From: Clostridiales bacterium UBA3758
Lineage (GTDB): Bacteria; Bacillota; Clostridia; Oscillospirales; Oscillospiraceae
Assembly: GCA_002371675.1 (NCBI GenBank)
Contig: DFGE01000011.1
Coordinates: forward strand, 1-44,704
Length of the DNA stretch: 44,704 nt
Reading direction: 5' to 3'
Below the pieces are notes generated by a model. The model was given only the letters and a program-made list of their open reading frames with translations. It did not search any database and had not been told where the DNA came from. The translations under genes were made by a program, and so were the position numbers. Shown in pieces: positions 15,112 through 23,070 of the stretch (positions are counted from its first letter, which is position 1; the number at the start of each line of letters is the position of its first letter).

Positions 15112-16890
15112 TTATTCTTTCTCTTTCGCAGTCACGGCGATGTTCAGCTCGTCGAGCTGCTTTTGCGTGACCTCGGAGGGAGCGCCCATCATGACGTCCT
15201 GGGCGTTCTTGTTCATGGGGAAGGGGATGATCTCGCGGATCGAATCCTCGCCCGCCAGGAGCATGACCATGCGGTCGACGCCCGGGGCGATGCCGGCGTG
15301 GGGAGGTGCGCCGTAGCAGAAAGCGTTGTACATGGCGGGGAATTTCTTCTTGACGTCCTCCTCGCCGAGACGCACCATCTCAAAGGCCTTGATCATGATC
15401 TCGGGGTCGTGGTTACGGACGGCGCCCGAGGAGAGCTCCACGCCGTTGCAGACGAGGTCGTACTGATCCGCCGTGATCGTGAGGGGGTCGATCTCCCCGC
15501 GCTCCGCCTTCAGCAGCACCTCAAGGCCGCCTGCGGGCATGGAGAAGGGGTTGTGGCAGAATTCGAGTTCGCCGGACTCCTCGCCGATTTCGTACATCGG
15601 GAAGTCGACGATCCAGCAGAACTCATAGCGCTCACGGTCCATGTGGCCGGGCACGGCTGCGCCGAGCATCTTGAGCATGACGCCGGCGGTCTTGAGCGCC
15701 TGGTCGTGCTTGCCGGCGGCGATGGCGATGAGCGCGCCGTCTTCAAAGCCGAGGGCTTCCCTGAGCGCGTCGTGGCGGTCGTTGAGGAACTTGGCGACGC
15801 CGCCGGTGAAGGAGCCGTTCTCGGTCTTCATCCAGAAGAACTTGGCGCCGGACTGAACCTCCACGTCGGTGACGATCTTGTCGATCTGCTTGCGTGTAAG
15901 GGCGCAGTTGCTGACGACCATCGCCTTGACGGTGTTCCCCTCGGCGAAGGGGCCAAACTCCGTGCCCTGCACGAGAGCGGTGACGTCCTCCAGGTGCAGG
16001 TCGATACGCAGGTCGGGCTTGTCGGTGCCGTAGGTCTCCATGGCCTGGAGGAAGGGGATGCGGCGGAAGGGCGCGGCGGAGGCGACGTTGTATTTGCCGT
16101 ACTGGGCGAAGATCGGCGGCAGCACATCCTCGAGGATCGCGAACACGTCCTCCTGCGAGGCGAAGGCCATCTCCATGTCGAGCTGGTAGAATTCGCCGGG
16201 GCTGCGGTCGCCGCGGGCGTCCTCGTCGCGGAAGCAGGGGGCAATCTGGAAATAGCGGTCAAAGCCGGAGGCCATGAGCAGCTGCTTGAACTGCTGCGGC
16301 GCCTGCGGCAGAGCGTAGAACTTGCCGGGGTGCTTGCGGGAGGGCACCAGATAGTCGCGCGCGCCCTCGGGGGAGGAGGCGGTGAGGATTGGGGTGGTGA
16401 TCTCCAGAAAATCGTGATCGAGCATGGCCTTGCGCAGCGCGGCGATGACCTTGCAGCGCAGGATGATGTTCTGCTTGACGGCGGGGTTGCGCAGGTCGAG
16501 ATAGCGGTATTTGAGACGCTGGCTCTCGTCGGCGTCGCGGCTGCGGTTGATCTCAAAGGGCAGCTCGTTGTAGCGGCAGCGGCCGAGCACCTCGATCTTC
16601 TCGGGGACGATCTCAACGTCGCCGGTGGCCTGCCTGGGGTTCTTGCTGGCGCGCTCGCGGACAAGGCCCTCGACGGAGATGGTGGATTCCTTGTTGATGG
16701 CCTTGACGACGGTCATCATCTCCTCGGTCTCCACAACGACCTGGGTTGTGCCGTAGAAGTCGCGCACGACGACGAATGCAAAGTTGCTGCCGACCTCGCG
16801 CACGTTCTCCATCCAGCCGACGATCTTGACTTTCTGCCCCACATGCTCCAGGCGGAGCTCATTGCAGGTATGGGTACGGTTCTGCATCAT
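15112..16890 (-). CDS. aspS: Aspartyl-tRNA synthetase
   Basis: 592-residue class II synthetase that charges tRNA-Asp. It has the bacterial-type layout: an N-terminal OB-fold (VKIVGWMENVREVGSNFAF), a catalytic core with motif 2 around FYQLDMEMAFAS and QIAPCFRDEDARGDRSPGEF, a long GAD insertion, and C-terminal motif 3 GAPPHAGIAPGVDRMVML. Length is normal. Start ATG 16890 (a second ATG follows directly) is preceded by GAGGAAG eight bases away. It lies 64 bp after hisS in the same direction, the standard hisS-aspS arrangement of Firmicutes, and ends at a strong terminator. Confidence 0.97.
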   Translation of the reverse strand: MMQNRTHTCNELRLEHVGQKVKIVGWMENVREVGSNFAFVVVRDFYGTTQVVVETEEMMTVVKAINKESTISVEGLVRERASKNPRQATGDVEIVPEKIEVLGRCRYNELPFEINRSRDADESQRLKYRYLDLRNPAVKQNIILRCKVIAALRKAMLDHDFLEITTPILTASSPEGARDYLVPSRKHPGKFYALPQAPQQFKQLLMASGFDRYFQIAPCFRDEDARGDRSPGEFYQLDMEMAFASQEDVFAILEDVLPPIFAQYGKYNVASAAPFRRIPFLQAMETYGTDKPDLRIDLHLEDVTALVQGTEFGPFAEGNTVKAMVVSNCALTRKQIDKIVTDVEVQSGAKFFWMKTENGSFTGGVAKFLNDRHDALREALGFEDGALIAIAAGKHDQALKTAGVMLKMLGAAVPGHMDRERYEFCWIVDFPMYEIGEESGELEFCHNPFSMPAGGLEVLLKAERGEIDPLTITADQYDLVCNGVELSSGAVRNHDPEIMIKAFEMVRLGEEDVKKKFPAMYNAFCYGAPPHAGIAPGVDRMVMLLAGEDSIREIIPFPMNKNAQDVMMGAPSEVTQKQLDELNIAVTAKEKE

Positions 16891-16954
16891 ATGACGGACT
16901 TCCTCACTTTCTGTCCGGACGCCCTGAAGGCGCCCTTCTCCCCGGAGGGAAAGA

Positions 16955-18310
16955 TTATTCTTTGATGACCGCGCCGGCGCTGCGCTTTTCGACAGCGGCG
17001 CGGATAAAGGCGGCGGCCTCGGCGGGGCTGAGCTTCTGCTGCTCGCCGCTGGCCATGTCCTTCACGGAGACGACGCCCGCCGCGATCTCGTCCTCACCCA
17101 GGAGCACGACATAGGGAACGCCGATCCTGTCGGCATAGTTCATCTTGGCCTTGAACTTCTTCTGCTCGCCGTAGAGCTGGGTGCGCACGCCGGCCCGGCG
17201 CAGCGCGGTGGCGGCGGCGACGGCGGGGCCCATTTCCCCGGTCATGGGGAGGACGAGCGCGTCGCAGGGGGCGGTAATGATTTCATCAGAGAGCAGCCCC
17301 TGCTCGTTGAGCACATAGAAGAGCCGCGTGAGGCCGATGGAGATGCCCACGCCAGGCAGCTGCTTGTCGGTATAGTACTCGGCCAGATTGTCATAGCGTC
17401 CGCCGGAGCAGACGGAGCCGATCTCGGGGTGCTCGGTCATCTCCGTCTCATAGACGGTGCCGGTGTAGTAGTCGAGCCCGCGGGCAATGGTGAGATCGAC
17501 GGCGAAGTTCTCCTCCGGCACGCCGAAGTCCCGCAGGTACTTCGTGACGGCGATGAGCTCGTCAAGTCCCGCGTCGAAGGTGGCGTCCATGCCGCGGTAC
17601 TGCTCGAGGCGGGAGAGCACATAGGCGTTGTCGCCCTGGATGGCCATGAAGTCGAGCACGTTCTCGCTCTTGACAGGAAGCATCTTGACCTCGTCGATCA
17701 GCAGCTGCTTGACCTTCTCTGGGCCGATCTTGTCCAGCTTGTCGACCGTGCGCATGATCTCCCCGGCCTTCTCGCTCATGCCGTTCATGGCGTAGAAGCC
17801 GTTGAGGATCTTGCGGTTGTTGACCTTGATCTTGAACTTTTTGAGCCCCAGCTTCGTAAAGACACTGTAGATGATCGAGGGGATCTCCGCCTCGTTCATG
17901 ATATCGAGCTTACCGTCGCCGATCACGTCGATATCGGCCTGGTAAAACTCGCGGAAGCGCCCGCGCTGGGCGCGCTCGCCGCGGTAGACCTTGCCGATCT
18001 GATAGCGGCGGAAGGGGAAGGAGAGCTCGCCGTAGTGCGCCGCCACGTATTTGGCCAGCGGGACGGTGAGATCAAAGCGGAGCGCCAGATCGCTGTCGCC
18101 CTTGAGGAAACGGTAAATCTGCTTTTCGGTGTCGCCGCCGCCTTTGGCGAGCAGCACCTCGGAGGACTCGATGATGGGCGTGTCGAGCGGGGTAAAGCCG
18201 TAGAGCGAATAGCTCTCGCGCAGCACCTGCATCATCCGCTCCATCTTCATCTGGTCGCGCGGGCTGAGCTCCATAAACCCGGAGAGGGTACGGGGGGATA
18301 CTTTCGCCAT
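16955..18310 (-). CDS. hisS: Histidyl-tRNA synthetase
   Basis: 451-residue class II synthetase that charges tRNA-His. Motif 1 lies near TPLDTPIIESSEVLL; motif 2 near LRFDLTVPLAKYVA and FRRYQIGKVYRGERAQRGRFR; the histidine-specific box is RGLDYYTGTVYE. The C-terminal anticodon-binding domain includes VRTQLYGEQKKFKAKMNYADRIG. The protein is a little longer than the usual 420-430. The start is supported by GGAGG nine bases upstream. There is no obvious -10 in the 60 bp before it, so transcription may come from the promoter of the upstream methylglyoxal-synthase-like gene through a leaky hairpin. Confidence 0.96.
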   Translation of the reverse strand: MAKVSPRTLSGFMELSPRDQMKMERMMQVLRESYSLYGFTPLDTPIIESSEVLLAKGGGDTEKQIYRFLKGDSDLALRFDLTVPLAKYVAAHYGELSFPFRRYQIGKVYRGERAQRGRFREFYQADIDVIGDGKLDIMNEAEIPSIIYSVFTKLGLKKFKIKVNNRKILNGFYAMNGMSEKAGEIMRTVDKLDKIGPEKVKQLLIDEVKMLPVKSENVLDFMAIQGDNAYVLSRLEQYRGMDATFDAGLDELIAVTKYLRDFGVPEENFAVDLTIARGLDYYTGTVYETEMTEHPEIGSVCSGGRYDNLAEYYTDKQLPGVGISIGLTRLFYVLNEQGLLSDEIITAPCDALVLPMTGEMGPAVAAATALRRAGVRTQLYGEQKKFKAKMNYADRIGVPYVVLLGEDEIAAGVVSVKDMASGEQQKLSPAEAAAFIRAAVEKRSAGAVIKE

Positions 18311-18336
18311 AAAAAAGGTCCTCCAAACAAGAATCG

Positions 18337-18358
18337 GGGCGACCGCGAGCGGCCGCCC
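18337..18358 (-). terminator. Hairpin between the MGS-like gene and hisS
   Basis: Minus-strand GGGCGGCCGC-UC-GCGGUCGCCC (one G-U pair), followed only by CCGAUUCUUGUUU. The stem is very stable but the U-tract is broken, so termination is probably partial and hisS can be read through. Confidence 0.5.
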
Positions 18359-18370
18359 GAAAGAGACAGT

Positions 18371-18775
18371 TCAGCGTTTCTGGGGATTGACGATGTTTCG
18401 CCAGTCGAGATCGCCGCGGCGCAGCCCCTGCACGAGCACTTCGGCCGTGGCGGCGTTGGTGGCGAAGGGGATCTGATACTGGTCGCAGAGGCGCTCGACC
18501 TTGTTGATATCGTCAAAGCCGCCGGGGTTGTTGGGGTCGCAGAAGAAAAGCACCAGGTCGATCTCATTGTAGGAGATGCGGGAGCCGATCTGCTGGGCGC
18601 CGCCCTGCTCGGCATGCAGGTAGAGCGTGACGGGCAGCCCCGTCGCCTCGGAGACGAGCTTGCCGGTGACGTGCGTGGCGCAAAGGCTGTGCTCGGCGAG
18701 AATCCCGCAGTATGCGATGCAGAACTGAACCATCAGTTCCTTCTTTCGGTCATGAGCCATCAAAGCAATGTTCAT
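18371..18775 (-). CDS. Methylglyoxal-synthase-like protein with substituted active site
   Basis: 134-residue single-domain protein of the methylglyoxal synthase fold (mgsA family, usually 130-150 residues). The N-terminus MNIALMAHDRKKELM and C-terminus ATNAATAEVLVQGLRRGDL are typical. Compared from memory with E. coli MgsA, His19, Asp20 and Asp91 are kept (His8, Asp9, Asp80). The catalytic base Asp71 is Ala60 (QGGAQQIG), His98 is Phe87, Asp101 is Ile90, and phosphate-contacting Gly46, Thr47, Ser65 and Gly66 are His35, Val36, His54 and Ala55. It is therefore unlikely to convert dihydroxyacetone phosphate to methylglyoxal. Start ATG 18775 has GGAG six bases upstream. It has its own strong promoter and lies after the mreCD-mrdA cluster, a place where mgsA is often found in Firmicutes. 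Confidence 0.85.
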   Translation of the reverse strand: MNIALMAHDRKKELMVQFCIAYCGILAEHSLCATHVTGKLVSEATGLPVTLYLHAEQGGAQQIGSRISYNEIDLVLFFCDPNNPGGFDDINKVERLCDQYQIPFATNAATAEVLVQGLRRGDLDWRNIVNPQKR

Positions 18776-18832
18776 GGTAAACTCCGTTCTTTTCGTTCCA
18801 AATCCATTCAAAAGCATTCTGTACGACCTAGT

Positions 18833-18861
18833 ATTATATAGGAAGAAGCAAGATTCCGCAA
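18833..18861 (-). promoter_or_regulatory. Promoter of the MGS-like gene
   Basis: On the minus strand TTGCGG (18856-18861), 17-bp spacer, TATAAT (18833-18838). It lies in the 158-bp gap between mrdA and the MGS-like gene. Confidence 0.75.
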
Positions 18862-18928
18862 GAGCGTTTTCTCGATTCGCGCGAGTTTTTATTCATCAAG
18901 TGGATGATAATACACCCGAAATGAAAAT

Positions 18929-18946
18929 TGCGCTCAGCGCAGCAGG
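18929..18946 (-). terminator. Short terminator-like hairpin overlapping the mrdA stop codon
   Basis: Minus-strand TGCGC-TGA-GCGCA followed by ATTTTC, reading down to about 18922. The TGA stop of mrdA forms the loop. The stem is only 5 bp, so termination may be weak. Confidence 0.4.
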
Positions 18947-21060
18947 CCCATCTCCCGCTCGGAGGTATCCTTATAGCTCTGAATGTTGATGTAGGCGTCC
19001 ATGATCTGGCGCGCCATGAACTGGGTGCTTGCGCCGCTGCCGCCGCGCTCGACCACGATCGCGATCGCAACCTCGGGGTTGTCATACGGGGCGTAGCACA
19101 TAAAAATACCGTCGTTGGTGATCTTCTCGCCCTTCTGGGCGGTTCCGGTCTTGCCGGCGACATGCCAGGCGCAGTCTACCCACTCAATGACATTCTTGGG
19201 GTTGGCGGCCCAGTCGTTCAGCACCAGCTCCATGCCCTCGTGCACGGCAGCCCAGTTGTAGTCCGCCGATTCGATGCGGCTGAGGATCTCGGGCTCGCGC
19301 TCGTAGAGCTTTTCGCTGTAATCGTAGCTGCGGATGGACTTGAGGATCGAGGCGGAGTAGCGCGTGCCGGAGTTGGCAACCGTGGCGCAGTACTCGCAGA
19401 TCTGCAGCGGGGTGAACACGCTGTCGGACTGGCCGATGGCGGCCTGCATCGTGTCACCAATGTGCCAGTCGTCGTCAACATAGTTGCGGTGCGTCGCCTC
19501 GGAGGACATGTTGCCCACGGTCTCCACGAGCTCGATGCCGGTGGAGGAGCCAAGGCCGAAGAGATGCGCGTACTCGCCCATCGTCGTGACGCCGAGGTCG
19601 TGGCCCACGGTGTAGAAGAAGAAGTTGCAGGAGTCGCGGATCGCGTCGGTGACGTTGTCGTTTCCGTGCGTGTAATGCTCCGGCGCCATCGCGTTCCAGA
19701 TCCAGCATTCAGGCGCGTAGCCCTCGGCTGCGTACTTGGTGAATACGCCCTCGCACTTGACGCGGTATTCGGTGTTGATGAGACCGGAGGTCAGCGCAGC
19801 CATCGCCACACAGGGCTTGAAGGTGGAGCCGGGTGCGTAAGCGCCCATCAGCGCGCGGTTGAAGAGCGGGGCGTTGGCTGTGGCCATGAGCTCGTCATAG
19901 TTCTCGATGACAGTGGCCACATTATAGGTCGGCCAGCTGGCGATAGCGAGCGGCTCTCCCGTGCGCACATCGACGACCACGGCAGCCGCGCCGGTGATCT
20001 CGTCCTTCATCTCCGGATCATAGTCGCCGCGGGCGATGCCCTCGGCGCGGGCCTGGCTGCGGGTCTTGATCATGCCCTCGACGCCGTTGGAGAGGATGCG
20101 CTCGACCTGCTCCTGCAGCACCGAGTCAATGGTCAGATAGATGTGGTTGCCGGGTACGGGCTCCTTGGTGTAGACCGTGGCGAGAACCGTGCCGGAGGCG
20201 GAGCGGGTCTCGTAGACCTCGCCGTCTTCCCCGTGCAGCTGCTGCTCAAAAGCGTACTCGATGCCGTCCTTGCCGACCATCGCGTCCTTGGCGTAGGACA
20301 GCAGGGAATAGCGCTCGAACTCCTCCTGCGTCATCAGGCCGACGTAGCCCAGCAGGTGGGCGGCGTACTCGGTGCCGTAGTCGCGGATGTAGGCGCGTTC
20401 AACCTCGATGCCGGGAAGCTTGTTTTCCAGAATGGAGGAGATGAGCGCCATGCTCGCGTCCTCGACAAAGAGGTAATCGCCGGTGTTGATGGCGTAGCGG
20501 ACGTTGATGGAATAGCGCACGCCGGCGATGATGCGCATCTCCTCGGCGGTATAGCTGTTGTCAATGTTGTAGCGCGAGCGCATGTAGCTCAGCAGCTCCA
20601 CGGCCGTGGGATCGTCGGGGAGGATATTCTCCTTCTCCTTGTCCTTGAAATAGGCGCGGAGCATGGTGCGCTCGATGTCGGTCATGTCCGTCTTGTATTC
20701 AAAGGGCGGCGCCATGGTGATCGGCAGGTTGTCCGTATAGTCGTCGCCGAAGCTCTGCACCATGCGCACCAGCTTCAGGATCGTGTCATTGGGATCTTCG
20801 TCCGCGAAGAGCTTGACGTTGTCGATCTTGAGGTTGTAGCATTCCTTGTTGCTCACGAGCACGCGCCCGTAGCGGTCGAGGATACTGCCGCGCGCGGCGG
20901 TCACGGTGTGCTTTTCGCTGCTCGTCTCCGTGCTCTTGGCGTAATAATCCTCACCATCGACAATCTGCAGCTTGTAGAGGGAGCCCAGATAAATGCCGAT
21001 GACCGTTAAGAGCAGCACAAGCAGCGCGGTGACGCGGTTTTTATCGATAATTCTGTTCAT
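18934..21060 (-). CDS. mrdA: Penicillin-binding protein 2 (elongasome transpeptidase)
   Basis: 708-residue class B PBP that cross-links peptidoglycan during side-wall growth. An N-terminal cytoplasmic tail and one membrane helix (VTALLVLLLTVIGIYLGSLY) anchor it. The dimerisation domain begins ARGSILDRYGRVL. The transpeptidase domain has the three penicillin-binding motifs: Ser412-x-x-Lys415 (APGSTFKP), Ser477-x-Asn479 (DSCNFF) and Lys637-Thr-Gly (AGKTGTAQ). Start ATG 21060 has AAAGGACAG upstream, 30 bp after mreD. It ends the maf-mreC-mreD-mrdA operon. The partner SEDS polymerase RodA is not in the window. Confidence 0.95.
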   Translation of the reverse strand: MNRIIDKNRVTALLVLLLTVIGIYLGSLYKLQIVDGEDYYAKSTETSSEKHTVTAARGSILDRYGRVLVSNKECYNLKIDNVKLFADEDPNDTILKLVRMVQSFGDDYTDNLPITMAPPFEYKTDMTDIERTMLRAYFKDKEKENILPDDPTAVELLSYMRSRYNIDNSYTAEEMRIIAGVRYSINVRYAINTGDYLFVEDASMALISSILENKLPGIEVERAYIRDYGTEYAAHLLGYVGLMTQEEFERYSLLSYAKDAMVGKDGIEYAFEQQLHGEDGEVYETRSASGTVLATVYTKEPVPGNHIYLTIDSVLQEQVERILSNGVEGMIKTRSQARAEGIARGDYDPEMKDEITGAAAVVVDVRTGEPLAIASWPTYNVATVIENYDELMATANAPLFNRALMGAYAPGSTFKPCVAMAALTSGLINTEYRVKCEGVFTKYAAEGYAPECWIWNAMAPEHYTHGNDNVTDAIRDSCNFFFYTVGHDLGVTTMGEYAHLFGLGSSTGIELVETVGNMSSEATHRNYVDDDWHIGDTMQAAIGQSDSVFTPLQICEYCATVANSGTRYSASILKSIRSYDYSEKLYEREPEILSRIESADYNWAAVHEGMELVLNDWAANPKNVIEWVDCAWHVAGKTGTAQKGEKITNDGIFMCYAPYDNPEVAIAIVVERGGSGASTQFMARQIMDAYINIQSYKDTSEREMGLLR

Positions 21061-21090
21061 GGAACTGTCCTTTCATGCCAGGGAATACGC

Positions 21091-21621
21091 TCAATCGGAC
21101 GAAGGCCGGGCGTCCCAATGCGAGATCGGCCAGAACGCCAGCGGCGCAAAGGGGAGCGACCACAGCGTCTGCAGCGCGACCGTTCCCAGCATGGTCATGG
21201 AAAAGCTGTCGCCCACGGCGGTGCGCAGCATCTGCATCAGCCCCATCAGGAGGCTGGCAAGGAAGGCTGCGCCCATGAAGGCGAAGAAGCGGCGGTTGAT
21301 AAAAAAGCGTGTGACGAAGCTCGCCCCGAAGGAGAGCAGGGGAAAGGCGATCGTGAAAAGCACCGTGTTCTCGCGGAAAGCCATATCCCCGAAAAAGCCC
21401 ATGACGGCGCTCATCAGCGCCCCGAAGACCGGCCCTTCAAACATGCCCAGCGCAACCGCGGCAGCGGGCAGCACCAGCGGGCAGACCCCGGCGATGCGCA
21501 GACCCGTCAGCAGCATGTTCTGCAGCACGAGGGCGAGAAAGATATAGAGGGCGTAGCGCAGCAGCTTCCTGCCGTCGATCCGCGGGAGGACACGCTTGAG
21601 AAGATATTCCCGTAAGGTCAT
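21091..21621 (-). CDS. mreD: Rod-shape-determining membrane protein MreD
   Basis: 176-residue integral membrane protein of the elongasome, linking MreC and the PBP2/RodA machinery. It has about five hydrophobic helices, such as YALYIFLALVLQNMLLTGL and ALGMFEGPVFGALMSAVMGF. Identity rests on topology, size and position directly after mreC; MreD sequences are poorly conserved. Its ATG overlaps the mreC stop as ATGA, giving translational coupling. Confidence 0.88.
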   Translation of the reverse strand: MTLREYLLKRVLPRIDGRKLLRYALYIFLALVLQNMLLTGLRIAGVCPLVLPAAAVALGMFEGPVFGALMSAVMGFFGDMAFRENTVLFTIAFPLLSFGASFVTRFFINRRFFAFMGAAFLASLLMGLMQMLRTAVGDSFSMTMLGTVALQTLWSLPFAPLAFWPISHWDARPSSD

Positions 21622-22460
21622 TCGACCACCTCAAAACTCTTGATGATGAACACCTGCACCAGACTGTCCAGCTGGACCTGGGGGACGACGATGCCGTACT
21701 CGATCTGGCCGCCGGCCTCGGTCTGCACGTTTGAGATGGTGCCGATGACGAGCCCCGCGGGGAAAGCGCCGCCCTGACCGGAGGTGAGCACCTCGTCACC
21801 CACGAAGATCTGTGCGCCGTCGGCGAGGAAGGTGAGCTTGGCGGTTTTCTTCTTCATGAGGGAGAATTCGCCCACCACCATGCCGGAGCTGCCCGTCGCG
21901 CCGACATAGGCGCCGACGCTCATATCCACGTCAATCAGTGTGGAGACCGTCGCCCAGTGGTCGCCGGCCTCGGTGACCTGGCCGACGAGAGCGCCGTACT
22001 CGGTGATGACGGGCATACCGATATCGACCCCGTCGAGCGTTCCCTTGCTGATCGTGAAGGTGGAGGACCAGTTCGAGGATGACCAGAGGACGATCTTGGC
22101 GGATTCCAGCGTATAGTCCGTGTGCTTCTGGCGGAGATTGTTGAGCTCGCGCAGGCGCACGTTCTCCTCGGTGGCCTCGATGCCCGCGCGGGCGGAGGCC
22201 TGCGCGTCGGCCAACTGCGCGCGCAGCGATTCGTTCTCGGCCATCAGCGAGTCGTACTGATACAGATAGCCGTAGATGCTCTTGAACCAGTTTGCCGCAG
22301 AGGAGAGCACCTTCTGCACCGGCGCGACGGCGGTGCCGGTCACGTTGTGAACAGTGCTCGTCGCCCCGCCGCGCGCTGCGGCGCTGACCATAATCAGCAG
22401 TGCCAGGGCCAGCACGATGACGCCCACGGGGATACCGTATTTTTTCAGATATTCTTTCAC
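21618..22460 (-). CDS. mreC: Rod-shape-determining protein MreC
   Basis: 280-residue bitopic protein that organises the cell-wall elongation complex outside the membrane. A short cytoplasmic tail and one helix (GIPVGVIVLALALLIMVSAA) are followed by a coiled coil (YLYQYDSLMAENESLRAQLA) and a double beta-barrel region (ITEYGALVGQVTEAGDHWA, VLTSGQGGAFPAGLVIG). The start chosen is GTG 22460, which overlaps the maf stop as GTGA; longer versions would extend into maf. Coupled to maf upstream and mreD downstream. mreB, normally just before mreC, is absent. Confidence 0.92.
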   Translation of the reverse strand: MKEYLKKYGIPVGVIVLALALLIMVSAAARGGATSTVHNVTGTAVAPVQKVLSSAANWFKSIYGYLYQYDSLMAENESLRAQLADAQASARAGIEATEENVRLRELNNLRQKHTDYTLESAKIVLWSSSNWSSTFTISKGTLDGVDIGMPVITEYGALVGQVTEAGDHWATVSTLIDVDMSVGAYVGATGSSGMVVGEFSLMKKKTAKLTFLADGAQIFVGDEVLTSGQGGAFPAGLVIGTISNVQTEAGGQIEYGIVVPQVQLDSLVQVFIIKSFEVVE

Positions 22461-23029
22461 AGGATTTCCACTCCCAGCTTTTTGAACATTTGCCCCAGAT
22501 GACACAGGGGAAGCCCCATCACATTGAAGAAATCGCCCTCGATGCGCTCAACGAGCAGGGCGCCGAGACCCTGCGCCCCATAGGCGCCGGCCTTGTCCAT
22601 CGGTTCCCCGGTGGCCACATAGCGGCTGATCTCCTCCGGGGACAGGCTCCGGAAAAAGACCCGGCTCCTCTCCCATTCGCTCAGCTCTTCTCCGGAGCGG
22701 ATCAGCGTTACGCCGGTGTAGACCTCGTGCGCGCGGCCGGACAGCGTCCGGAGCATCTGCGCGGCCTCCACCTCGCTGTGCGGCTTGCCGAAGGGGCGGC
22801 CGTCGACCCAGACGATGGTGTCGGCTCCCACAACGAGCGCTCCGTCCGGGACGAGCGCTGCCACCTCGCGGGCCTTCGCTGCGGAGAGCGCCGTTACAAG
22901 CTCGCCGGGCTCGGCATGCGCCGGCGGGACCTCCGCGCCCTGCGCGGGGATCACGGTGAGATCGGGCAGATCCAGCATCTCCATCAGCTGCCTGCGGCGC
23001 GGAGATGCGGAGGCGAGAACGATTTGCAT
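22457..23029 (-). CDS. maf: Maf-family nucleoside triphosphate pyrophosphatase
   Basis: 190-residue housecleaning enzyme that hydrolyses non-canonical or modified nucleoside triphosphates such as dTTP/UTP analogues. It begins with the signature IVLASASPRRRQLMEMLDL; VVGADTIVWVDGRPFGKP and GRAHEVYTGVTL are further family motifs, and the C-terminus has EGDFFNVMGLPLCHL. ATG 23029 is preceded by AAGGAAAC; upstream in-frame codons are arginine-rich leader sequence with no homology. It is 41 bp after the U32 gene and overlaps mreC by 4 bp. Confidence 0.95.
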   Translation of the reverse strand: MQIVLASASPRRRQLMEMLDLPDLTVIPAQGAEVPPAHAEPGELVTALSAAKAREVAALVPDGALVVGADTIVWVDGRPFGKPHSEVEAAQMLRTLSGRAHEVYTGVTLIRSGEELSEWERSRVFFRSLSPEEISRYVATGEPMDKAGAYGAQGLGALLVERIEGDFFNVMGLPLCHLGQMFKKLGVEIL

Positions 23030-23070
23030 AGTTTCCTTTCCGAACGGGCAAGCCCGCTGTAATGACAGTT

